Assembly (NCBI RefSeq): GCF_910594005.1
Contig: NC_057845.1
Coordinates: 3,844,001-3,908,000, forward strand
Length of the DNA stretch: 64,000 nt
DNA from: Cervus elaphus
Lineage: Eukaryota > Chordata > Mammalia > Artiodactyla > Cervidae
Reading direction: 5' to 3'
Part shown: positions 1-8,955 of the stretch, one piece after another
Layout: every line of letters starts with the position of its first letter
Position numbering within the stretch: position 1 is the stretch's first letter
Translations under genes and position numbers: made by a program
Notes under the pieces: generated by a model
Databases searched by the model: none
Told to the model about the DNA's origin: nothing
Seen by the model: only the letters and a program-made list of their open reading frames with translations

Positions 1-361
1 TTTTTGAGTGCTAGTCAGTCAGAAAATTGTTCTATATCTTGTTCATTTTTCCTAACAGCCTGTAAGATAGCTGTTATTGTAATACTCATAGATAACAACA
101 CTGAAACACAGAGAAATTATATAATTGGGCCAAGGTCAATGAAAGGACTGGGATTCAAGCCTGGGCAGTTCAGGCCACTCTCTGAAAAAATAATGGGAGA
201 CAACAAACTAAAATATTGACAATGGCTGCCCTCAGGTGGTCCAAAAGGGGGCAATTACATTCCTTCCACTTTTCTGCGTTTTAACAAGTTTTTCATAATG
301 ATGAGAAAACTGCACTCATCATTAAAATTAATGACTTTTAATGTAAATTAATGACTTAATA

Positions 362-452
362 GTTATATAATATAATATATATATAATATATATTATGTTG
401 TATATAATATATTTATAATAGATATATAATTATAATAATTATAATAGAACTG
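362..452. repeat. AT-rich low-complexity tract
   Basis: About 90 bp composed almost only of A and T with repeated tata and taat units; an imperfect (TA)n microsatellite. Confidence 0.85.
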
Positions 453-559
453 AGCAGAAAAACACCTTAATTGACCATAGGCCCCATTACTGCAACCCGG
501 AAACTCCAATCATGCTCCGACTGCAAACTCTCCTCCTAACAGAAGAGAAAAATGATCAG

Positions 560-775
560 TCCAAGTTTGATGCATGAAACAGGGCACTCAAAGCCAGTGC
601 ACTGGGACAATCCAGAGGGACGGGATGGGGAGGGAGGTGGTGGGGGGGCTCGGGATGGGGGACATACGTACACCCATGGCTGATTCATGTCAATGTAGGG
701 CAAAACCACCACAGTATTGTAATTAGCCTTCAAATAAAATAAATTAATTAATTTTAAAAATAAATTTTAAAAATT
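560..775 (+). mobile_element. L1 3' end (ruminant L1 type)
   Basis: The run catgaaacagggcactc, the G-rich gggatggggagggaggtgg block, cccatggctgattcatg and the A-rich tail match the 3' UTR of the ruminant L1 family as I remember it. The copy is 5' truncated. Confidence 0.75.
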
Positions 776-1365
776 AGTGTTCTTTTTATGGGGAAAATTG
801 ATTGAAAATAGGTTATTTTTATGAATGCAGAGAAACTAGCTAAAGCTAGTGTTGGGTTCTCAGTTTCAATGTCACACTTTACTCAAACACCAGTTCTATT
901 TTTAGGTCTGCTTCTCAGCTAATTATTCTGCCCTACCCAGAAGGAAGTATTTAATCACCAGAACCTCACGCGTCCGCACAAACCAAGGGAGTCAATGCTG
1001 TACTCAGAAAAGATGGGGTGGACAGGGGATCGCGGTCTGCAGGAGCAGTCACGGTCCAAGTACTAGGCGTGTAGGGTCCGCCGCTGGAGCTGCAAAGCTG
1101 CATATACAGCATGTGCCCAAAGAGTGCAAGGACCTGCGCTTGATACACACTTTGGCGTGTTAGGAAGAAAGAATAAATATGCTAGTGATGAATGTGAAAT
1201 AGAACAAATGCCACCCTACTTATCTAAATGGAAACTTAAAACTAGGTGCAATAACTCTATTCTACACTAAGGGCCACTAAGTAACTCAACAATCTAATTT
1301 CCAGGTGCTATCCGAGCCTTCTAGCCCCCACCCCCACCAGCTCTGAGGCCCACTCGCTTCTGAGG

Positions 1366-1383
1366 ACTACAACTCCCAGCCTG
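1366..1383 (+). promoter_or_regulatory. ZNF143/STAF-like site 1
   Basis: ACTACAACTCCCAGCCTG matches the well-known ZNF143 promoter motif (ACTACAAYTCCCAGMATGC) at nearly every position. It lies about 130 bp upstream of the ATG. Confidence 0.65.
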
Positions 1384-1417
1384 AGGGAACCCGCGCGTGC
1401 GGCCTGACGACGTACGC

Positions 1418-1434
1418 CTACATTTCCCAGCAGG
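1418..1434 (+). promoter_or_regulatory. ZNF143/STAF-like site 2
   Basis: CTACATTTCCCAGCAGG is a second copy of the ZNF143-type motif in the same orientation, 52 bp downstream of the first and just upstream of the 5' UTR. Confidence 0.6.
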
Positions 1435-1514
1435 CCGAGCGGCTACGCTGACGCACGCCTGCGCTCTCGGTCTCTCTCGCCGACTTGGGTTTGACCTACA
1501 GCCGCCAGGAGAAG

Positions 1515-1550
1515 ATGGCTGCGCCAGCAGTGTCCGGGCTGTCCCAGCAG
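1515..1550 (+). CDS. ATP5PO: ATP5PO coding exon 1
   Basis: Twelve codons, [12 protein letters not shown], the first half of the mitochondrial presequence. A gtgaga donor follows at 1551. The intron is phase 0. The ATG overlaps an AAGATGGC core that resembles a YY1 site, common at start codons of housekeeping genes. Confidence 0.96.
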
Positions 1551-4500
1551 GTGAGAGGACGGAGGTCCTGAAAGCCAGCGGGAAGAGCCCTCCTGGAGTG
1601 ACCAGCACTGGACCCCCAAGTCCCACAGTTCCAGGCCACACCTGGGGAGCGTAGCGGCCGTTGAAGGTCGTGCGGCCGGGAGAGGGGGCGACGCGGGGCG
1701 GCCCTCTTTTCCCCCCATCCCCCTTTCCCCGGGATGCGCGCGGGACACAGTGGACGCTGGGCGCTCGTTTCTGACCTTGGCGTCCTCCGAGCCCAGCCCC
1801 CGGAAGCAGCTGGTTGAGAGACCCAGGAGAAGCGGGGGGGTCTATCTTTGCGTTGTGATTAAGCTACTACTAGTATTTCTGGGTCAAGTGTAATACTAAA
1901 GAATGTTTGCAAAACATGTTTCACATTTTTATTAAGAAAATGAGACTGGAAAGTTTAAATGACTCGTTTTTGACTGAGCAAGGGGTAGAACTGAGATTCG
2001 AACCCACAGAGTCACAGGAAAACTTGTGCTCTTTATGTTATACGACGCTTTGTATGTATCATAATACCTTGCAGCTTCCGTAAGTTTTCCGTAAGTGTTA
2101 TATAAAGTCTTTTAATCCTCTCAGCCATATAGTGCACTCTGGAATTATTTGAAGGTGACCTATACCCTTGCGGGTACTTTTTAAACTCTGGATTCCAACC
2201 CTTGATAGACTAGACACCATTTCAACAATATCAAGGTTAGTATCTTGGTAGGCAAGATACTGGGGCCTGTTCTCACATAAGACTGCTGGGGTAGCCAGAG
2301 AATTCATCTTTATCTTCAGATAGCTTTTGGAATCTTAAGGTACCTCTCTCGCAGATAATGCCTGGAATCATCCCACTTATTGGAATCATGCTCCACGGTG
2401 GTAACATAAATGCTGAAAATGTTGTCAATTTTCTTTTTTTTAAGACTTGCTTCCTGAAACTTGGGCTTGCCCTGTTGCTCAGTGGTAAAGAACCCACCTG
2501 CCAATGCAGGAGACATGGGTTGCATCTCTGGGTGGGGAAGATCCCCTGGAAAAGGGAATGGCTACCAGTATTCTCGAAGGCAGGGGGGATATCCCAGGGA
2601 CAGAGCAATCTAGTGGGCTACAGTCCCTGGGGTCGCAGAAGAGTCACACACAACTGAGCAACTAAACATTTTCTCAGATTTAGTGTTTCCTCTCCCATGC
2701 TCGTGTGCTCGCCTCATGGTGGGAAGGCAGTTTTCCCACGCAGCCTGGAATGACTCCAGTGGGGAAATTTACTCCTAGGTGATGAAGAGCAGCTCAGCCT
2801 CATATAATCTATGTGATGATATAAGGAAACATAAGAAGTGAATCATTTACTATTTTTTGCTATCAGTAATCTCATTCAGTCTTTCTCATTTTGTGTTAAA
2901 GGTGCGATGCTTCAGTACATCTGTGGTCAGGCCGTTTGCCAAGCTTGTGAGGGTAAGTCAGCTTATTTTTCTGTAATTGTAAAGCAAATAAATGTATGTG
3001 GTTTCAGACAACAATACACTTAGGCATGGATTTTGTACAGTTAACACTTAAATCTTTCTGCATTATTTGTGGTTCCCCAGATATGCTGGGGAGTTGGGGG
3101 GCTAGGGAACAGAATAGTGTTGAATGCCTGCCATGGAACAGACCCACGAAAAAGCCTTTAAGTTGGGAGAGTTTCTTAAAACACCGTAACAGTGATAGGC
3201 GGTAGCCGGTCTTCCCATTTTACAAAAGAGGAGGGCTTATTCAGCTTAAGTCTTTGAATTGGACAAAAACTAAATCTTGCTCATTAAAAACCTAAGCTTT
3301 TCCAGTACAATCACACAGTACCACTAAGCATATGTAGTCATACATTGACGATAATGTGGTTTAAAAGTATCTACTGTAAATTTGCAGTATTGCTATGAAA
3401 TATATAAAATTATGCTTGTATATGTTTCATAAACATCTGTTTTTCTGGCTTTAACATATTCAAAACTGCCTTCCATCAGTGTTTAACACCTCCTAAACTT
3501 GGAACTAAGGAGTTACTGAATTCAAAGAAATCGTAAGTTTATCTCAAAGTTAGCACAGTTGAATTATCTGTAGAATGGAAAGGGACTTTAGACACCGTGT
3601 TTTCTAAGCCCCTCGTTTTAAGAAGAGGAATGGAAAGCTCATAGATGGAGTGACATGGCCAAGGAAACATCCCTTATTTGTTTGAGAATTGTCATTCAGG
3701 GTAGCATTTTATAATAATTTTAAAATTATAAATATTTCTGCTCTTGATACCATGATATTGTCTTAACTGATTTTCCTTTTCTCTTCCCCTACTCCACCAT
3801 TTTTTTCTTAAAGCCACCTGTTCAGATATATGGCATCGAAGGTCGCTATGCCACAGCTCTTTATTCTGCTGCATCTAAACAGAATAAACTGGAGCAAGTA
3901 GAAAAGGAATTGTTGAGAGTAGGAGTAAGTAGCTTTCCTGTTCATTACTTGTTAAGTTCTCATTGTGTATTTTTTCCTTATATCTTTGACTGTGCATCCT
4001 TAATGAAGTATATCCTAAGAGAAAAAGAATTGCAAAAAAAGGAAAAGAAGAAAACATATTTCCTATAATCATGTTGATAGTGATAGTACTGGGTAAAATT
4101 GTTCTCAACCTATTTATAATAGGTACATGTAAGAATATTAATGTTAGGAACCAAGATTTGGGGCTCAAGAGAAGAAATAGAAAATCTAAATTTAAGAAAC
4201 AGCTGCCATTTCAAGGGAGGGTTAAAAATTACCTTGAGAATTTATGCTTGTATTTCTCAGTATTTCCAAAATAGGCTTCAGGATATATTATGATCATGTT
4301 TTACTGGGAATTTATTTTCCCTTTGAAGTCTTCCTCAGTGTCAGTTGTTATTTTATTCCCAAGATGTGAGGGAAGGTGAGCAGAGCCCCCGGGATAGCAC
4401 ATTAGTGAAGGTCCCGGAGCTGCAGGACGATAGTGGAGAGTGACAAGGACGACCGGGAGACTGCAGGGGAAGTGGATTTTTTTTTTTCTATTTTTTTTTT

Positions 4501-7500
4501 CATTTATTTTTATTAGTTGGAGGCTAATTACTTTATAATATTGTAGTGGCTTTTGTCATACATTGACATGAATCAGCCATGGATTTATGATTTTTTTTTT
4601 TTTTTAAACATGAAAAGTACATGAACTGAATTAACAAGCCTGCAGTGTGGCATAAAGAGGAGAATCGCCACTGCAGTTTCCACGTGGTCTGTCGTTAACC
4701 AGTTGCTCCAGGTTTTGTTGCTTCCCCTTCTTCTTTTACTTTCTAGTCACCACGTCAAGTTTGTTTTTGTTTGTTTGTGCGTTTTTAATCTTAGAAGGAG
4801 GAAAACCTTCACAGACTAGCTGTATAGAACCATACTTAAGCGTTTTGTGGATTTTTTCATTTTGAGCTTTTGTGGGAGCTTTCATCCTAATGGACAATAA
4901 CTCTAGCTCTGTATCCCCCTCTCTGTCCAGTTATCCAGTGTGCTTGATCTTCGTTGGTTGCATCAGCTGTTAGGATCCTCACAGACCCAGCAGCCTTACT
5001 GGGAGACACTTGTGGGCTGGTGTGGCTGGAGCCATCAGGGTCGCGCAGGCTTTGGGGGGCGATGGTTCCCGCCCTCTCCTGTTGCACACACCCGTCGTAA
5101 ACCCATGTTCACAGGCGAGACAGTGCCTGGCCTGTGGGCCTTAGAATGGGGTTTAATTAAAACTGAAGTCTGTTATGCTGTGGAGACATACAAAGGAGGC
5201 AACCTTAAGACTCTTTACGAAACCGGCCGTTTTTCGGCACCAAGAGGAAAACGTGATGCTGCCGCAGTGTCGCTGACAGTCGTGGATGATGCAGTAGAAG
5301 CAGTTAGAGACGTGAAACCGGGGTAGCTCCAACTCCAGAATGCTTGTCGTTTGTATAAGCCAGCAGTTTGTATGGGAAAACCTTGGTTTTGGGGGGGTCA
5401 CTCGAGTTGAAGTTTTAACACTAGACAGCAATGTAGGCACGTAGCTAGGATCAGAGGCAGAGATTGTCCAGGAGCCCAGGAGAGGGGTTGATGGAAAGGT
5501 TAGTGGAGGTGTGTGACCAAGAGATGCCCACATGGAAACCGCAGTTGGTTTGCTGGAGCTCTGGCCTGACGCTGAGGGGAACAGAGTGCTAGAAGCAGCC
5601 CATTGTCACCGACCTGACGTTTGTGATGTAGTGTGACGGAGACAGAGTTGTCTCTCTTGTGGTTGTAGAGACAGAGTCGTCTCTCTTGTGGTCGTGGCAC
5701 TCTGATTTTTTTGGCCGTTTTCCTCCCAGGCCCAACTGCCCTTAGAAGCACCAGAGTTCCCACCCAGCACTGGGTTGGTTTTCCCGAGCTCTGAACGGCT
5801 GGATCAGCCTTAGAGGGAGGGGCCCCTCCGAGGGAACGGCTGAGACCCGCGCTCAGTGCATCTAGTTAGGTCTGCGTTGTGTGTGAGCATCACTGGCATC
5901 CTCTTAGCAGGGGAAAAACCAGAGTAATACCCATAGTAGATACATCACAATATGCCACAGATTGAGTCTCATGGCTGCTTAGTTTTTTAAAAATAATCTC
6001 TCCTGAAAAGCAAAAATAAACTTCATTAGAATGGTCTTAAATATTTTCACAAAACACTGTATCCTGTGTAAAATCATCTGTGTGTGGTGCATTCCTAAAG
6101 GCAAAAATTTATTTGACATAACATTTCTAATTTTATTCGTGAAATACATGATTCATCAGAAAGTGTGTGTACAGCAGCTGGGATCATTTATGTTCTAAAG
6201 AGTCTAAGAAATTATCTTTTTGGTCCTTTTAGCAAATTTTGAAGGAACCCAAAATGGCTGCTTCTCTTATGAATCCCTATATAAAGCGTTCTGTTAAAGT
6301 GAAAAGCCTAAATGACATGACGGCAAAAGAGAAGTTCTCTCCTCTCACGTCCAACCTGATCAGTAAGTATTAGCTCTTTTATTGAAGTCTCTGAAAATTC
6401 TGCTCTTGAAACTGTGATCCCTGGACCAGGAACACCAGGAACACCAGCCTTTGGCAGTGTAGAATCTCAGCCTTACCCCAACCTGCTAAATTAGAATCTG
6501 CATCTTCACTCATGCTTGCACATACAGTTTGAGGAGCACTGTCTGAAGGATATTAAGATTCAGGAATGTCTCAATGCATAGTTTCATCCCTTGGAGGAGG
6601 CCAGTGGGATTCCTACCAAGAAAGTGGTTTATAGCCAGTGGCTGTGTCTCTGTCCTTAAAGATATTTGCATGCTTTTGTACATTTGAATTGTTTTTCAAA
6701 TCCCTTGATCACTCAGAATCCAAAGAAAATGTGTAGTGAATATAAGATAGTGTGTTAATTTGGGGATTTGTGGTGGCATAAACCTGAAAATCAGATTTCA
6801 AGCTGTGATAAAGAAATCTATTGCAGATTCGTTTAACACACACACCTTTAAAAATTTAAGTCCTTGTTGGTGCCGTCTTTTTTTAAAAAACTGAACATTC
6901 TTTTTAGATAACAGGTTGCAGCTTCTCCATCCACATTCTTAAGTGACATTGAATATAGTATTTTAAGGCCACATGAGTTTGCATTTGAGGTGAATATACT
7001 GCTTCATGAATATGATTTAAGTGAAAAATGTTCACTTTCCCAGATTTGCTTGCTGAAAATGGTCGTTTGAATAATACCCCTGCGGTAATTTCCGCATTTT
7101 CTACCATGATGAGTGTCCACCGTGGAGAAGTACCATGCACAGTTACCACTGCATCTGTAAGTAATGAGTTGTTGCCACTGCATTTGTCTTGACTTTCCAT
7201 TTTGTAGAACAAAAAGAAAAAAGCTAAAATCAAGAAATCGGGGGGAGCCTGGCATGCTGCAGTCCATGGGGTCGCAAAGCGTCGGACACAGCTGAGCAAC
7301 TGAACTGAACTGACTTGTCAGTTGGGAGGTCTCTTCATTTATACCAGCTTCTGTGAACATGGCACCCCACCCCAGTACTCTTGCCTGGAAAATCCCATGG
7401 ACAGAGGAGCCTGGTAGGCTACAGTCCCTGGGGTCACGAAGAGTCGGACACAACTGAGCAAGTTCACTTCACTTCTGTGAATCTCTGCTTTGCAGGGCCC

Positions 7501-8880
7501 AGCAAATGTCTCCCTGGTGCTTCCCTCATCAGCGGTTGTTCGTAAAGACTGTAGGTTAGGTTAAAATGTGTCAGGAAGTACTGGTTTATAGTCCAGTACA
7601 GGTTTGAATTATTTTTTAAACATCATGCTAAGTAGTTTACTGAAATGTAATCTGTTAATCTTTTGTGGTGATGAAGCAGAGAGTATAAGGCGAATGGGCC
7701 CTATTGGTCTTATGGACTTGCTGAAGTAGAGTATAATAATAGTCACCATTTATTGAAACACAATATAATTATTTTACTTAATATCAAAGGTCTGCGTGAA
7801 GCAGAAGTGTGGTTACCCTCATTTTACTAATGAGGAAAGCGAAGCCCAGGGAAAGTAAGTTGCTTGCTGGAGGTCGCAGGAGGTGGAGCTGGAATTTGAA
7901 CCACAGTCCTGTCTCCCAGTAGTCCATATTCCTTACGTGGCGCTACCTCCCTGGAGTTATTTTCATTGTTGTCCAATGTACAGTGGAATACATTTATTTC
8001 CATTGTATTCTGTTTGCACTGTAGTGCATTGTAGGAGAACAGTCTATGGGGCTTAGTTATCTACCGAGCATGGTTGAGCTACTTGGGGTATGCAGCAGCT
8101 GACCTTACCTAGATGAGTGTTTCTAGTGCTTAAGAGATTCTAACTCTCCAAAAGAGCATAACCGATGGTGCTCTTGTGAGGCAGGCCTTCGCAGGCCCTG
8201 CGACCAGCATTGATGGGTGACTCCTGGGGTGCGAGTCCAGAATGGGTCCCAGATAACTGAACACAGGAGTTCACACGGCCTGTCTCGGTGAAATGTTCCC
8301 GGAGGGAGATTTTTCTCTCCTCCTACTGTAGTAACTTTTGTTTTACTTTATCTGAATTTAAGGATGTTTTGTCCCTTTTTAGCCTTTAGATGAAGCCACT
8401 CTTACTGAATTGAAGACGGTCCTGAAGAGCTTCCTAAGTAAAGGCCAGGTTTTGAAATTGGAAGTTAAGGTAGGTTTTTAATTGTGTACAGTACATTTCC
8501 TCAAGTTGTTTGGCACTTAAAATGGCTATAGAAAGTGGAAAGTGAGATCTGATTATGTAAAACTTTGCCTATAGTAGAACCTTTTTGTTTATTTTCAACA
8601 TAGATGATTACTGAGTCCATTCACAATTTGACTTCTTTTTCCAGATGTAATTATTACATGTTACAATTCCATAGCACATAGACTTTTCAGAGCACTTTTT
8701 TTTATCTTGCTTTTTCATTAATGAAATGTCAGTATTTTCACATTTCCAAGCTATTTTCTTTCCTAGATTGATCCGTCAATCATGGGTGGAATGATTGTCC
8801 GTATTGGAGAAAAATACGTTGATATGTCTGCAAAAACAAAGATTCAGAAGCTGAGCAGAGCAATGCGGGAGATTCTGTAA
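1515..8880 (+). CDS. ATP5PO: ATP5PO, ATP synthase peripheral stalk subunit OSCP (7 coding exons, complete)
   Basis: Joined CDS: 1515-1550, 2902-2952, 3814-3924, 6233-6362, 7044-7156, 8383-8469, 8767-8880. Every intron is GT-AG, all phases match, and the product is 213 residues, the usual mammalian length. OSCP sits on top of the F1 head of mitochondrial ATP synthase and ties the alpha subunits to the peripheral stalk (b, d, F6); its name comes from the oligomycin sensitivity it confers. Residues 1-23 form an amphipathic, Arg-containing matrix-targeting sequence with no acidic residue. The mature chain should begin at Phe24 ([19 protein letters not shown]), as known for bovine OSCP. The helical N-terminal domain is followed by the C-terminal region ending [13 protein letters not shown]. 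The start has a strong context (A at -3, G at +4) and lies in a CpG island. Identity is recognised from the sequence; I am very sure of it. Confidence 0.98.
1925..2055 (+). mobile_element. MIR-like ancient SINE
   Basis: Shows the degenerate MIR core order: tattaagaaaatgaga, then gactgagcaaggggtagaac, then gattcgaacccacagag. Old and diverged, in ATP5PO intron 1. Confidence 0.5.
2463..2668 (+). mobile_element. Bov-tA SINE
   Basis: tRNA-derived head (ctcagtggtaaagaaccc), then gaagatcccctggaaaaggg, ending gtcacacacaactgagcaac. Diverged copy in ATP5PO intron 1. Confidence 0.85.
2902..2952 (+). CDS. ATP5PO: ATP5PO coding exon 2
   Basis: Seventeen codons, [17 protein letters not shown], between an aaag acceptor and a gtaagt donor. 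It holds the end of the presequence and the processing site before Phe24. Both flanking introns are phase 0. Confidence 0.96.
3575..3670 (+). mobile_element. MIR-like fragment
   Basis: aagaggaatggaaagctcat followed by gtgacatggccaaggaa resembles the MIR core. Weak match in ATP5PO intron 2. Confidence 0.35.
3814..3924 (+). CDS. ATP5PO: ATP5PO coding exon 3
   Basis: Thirty-seven codons from [20 protein letters not shown] to KELLRVG, between a ttaaag acceptor and a gtaagt donor. It codes the first helices of the OSCP N-terminal domain that contact the N-terminal tails of the F1 alpha subunits. Confidence 0.97.
4478..4605 (-). mobile_element. L1 3' end, antisense
   Basis: A T-rich tail is followed by tagttggaggctaattac and cattgacatgaatcagccat, the reverse complement of the L1 tail seen at 560-775. 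Short truncated copy in ATP5PO intron 3. Confidence 0.75.
5638..5696. repeat. 29-bp imperfect tandem duplication
   Basis: gagacagagttgtctctctt recurs as gagacagagtcgtctctctt at a 29-bp interval, each followed by gtggt(t/c)gt. Two units only, in ATP5PO intron 3. Confidence 0.7.
6233..6362 (+). CDS. ATP5PO: ATP5PO coding exon 4
   Basis: 130 nt after a cttttag acceptor, coding [11 protein letters not shown] through TSNLI plus the first base of an Asn codon; the donor is gtaagt. This is the middle of the N-terminal helical domain. Residues MNPYI and SLND differ from the cattle protein as I remember it (LNPYV, SLSD), which may be a species difference. Confidence 0.97.
6400..6548 (+). mobile_element. 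MER5A-like hAT fossil
   Basis: Pieces such as actgtgatccctggacc, aaattagaatctgcat and cagtttgaggagcactg follow the MER5-type order of a hAT-Charlie miniature element, in ATP5PO intron 4. Confidence 0.45.
7044..7156 (+). CDS. ATP5PO: ATP5PO coding exon 5
   Basis: 113 nt completing the split Asn codon, then [18 protein letters not shown], the conserved [15 protein letters not shown] block and TTAS. The acceptor is cccag and the donor gtaagt. This is the most conserved part of OSCP across F-type ATP synthases. Confidence 0.97.
7240..7314 (+). mobile_element. Bov-A SINE fragment
   Basis: Starts within the monomer (gagcctggcatgctgcagtc) and ends ctgagcaactgaactgaa. A 5' truncated piece in ATP5PO intron 5. 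Confidence 0.8.
7358..7471 (+). mobile_element. Bov-A SINE with target-site duplication
   Basis: One Bov-A monomer from atggcaccccaccccagt to agttcacttca. It is flanked by direct repeats cttctgtgaa at 7348-7357 and 7472-7481, so its borders are exact. ATP5PO intron 5. Confidence 0.9.
7735..7945 (+). mobile_element. MIR-like ancient SINE
   Basis: Core elements in order: accatttattgaaacac, ctcattttactaatgagg, aagtaagttgcttgctgg and gaatttgaaccacagtcc. A rather complete MIR in ATP5PO intron 5. Confidence 0.65.
8383..8469 (+). CDS. ATP5PO: ATP5PO coding exon 6
   Basis: Twenty-nine codons, [20 protein letters not shown] to LEVK, with a tttttag acceptor and gtaggt donor, phase 0 on both sides. 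It belongs to the C-terminal domain that binds the peripheral stalk. Confidence 0.97.
8767..8880 (+). CDS. ATP5PO: ATP5PO coding exon 7 with stop codon
   Basis: Thirty-seven codons ([20 protein letters not shown] to MREIL) and TAA, after a cctag acceptor. It contains the conserved [13 protein letters not shown] strand region near the C-terminus of OSCP/AtpH proteins. Confidence 0.98.
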   Translation: MDPSIMGGMIVRIGEKYVDMSAKTKIQKLSRAMREIL

Positions 8881-8923
8881 AAGTGTTGATTTTCTAAGTG
8901 AGAATTCTTAAACTTGGAGCAAC

Positions 8924-8929
8924 AATAAA
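8924..8929 (+). terminator. ATP5PO: ATP5PO polyadenylation signal
   Basis: Canonical AATAAA 44 bases after the stop codon, giving a very short 3' UTR. Cleavage is expected near 8940-8955, just before a T/GT-rich stretch. Confidence 0.9.
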
Positions 8930-8955
8930 ATGCTTCCTGAGCAGGATATACTATG

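Larger units (their letters stand above)
1330..1850 (+). promoter_or_regulatory. ATP5PO: CpG-island promoter and 5' UTR region of ATP5PO
   Basis: A GC- and CpG-rich block in otherwise AT-rich DNA surrounds exon 1. No TATA box is placed sensibly upstream of the ATG at 1515, as expected for a housekeeping gene with dispersed initiation. The block carries two ZNF143-like boxes (listed separately), a CRE-like TGACGACG at about 1405 and NRF1-like GC-rich palindromic stretches near 1391 and 1450. The start site is probably within roughly 1440-1500; this is inference. Confidence 0.8.

Noticed and set aside
1321..1748. Several overlapping open frames on both strands near ATP5PO exon 1
   Set aside because: CpG-island sequence has few stops; only the ATP5PO start fits a known protein. 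A divergent gene is not supported.
4940..5326. 128-residue open frame in ATP5PO intron 3
   Set aside because: No recognisable domain or splice logic; kept only as a low-interest observation.
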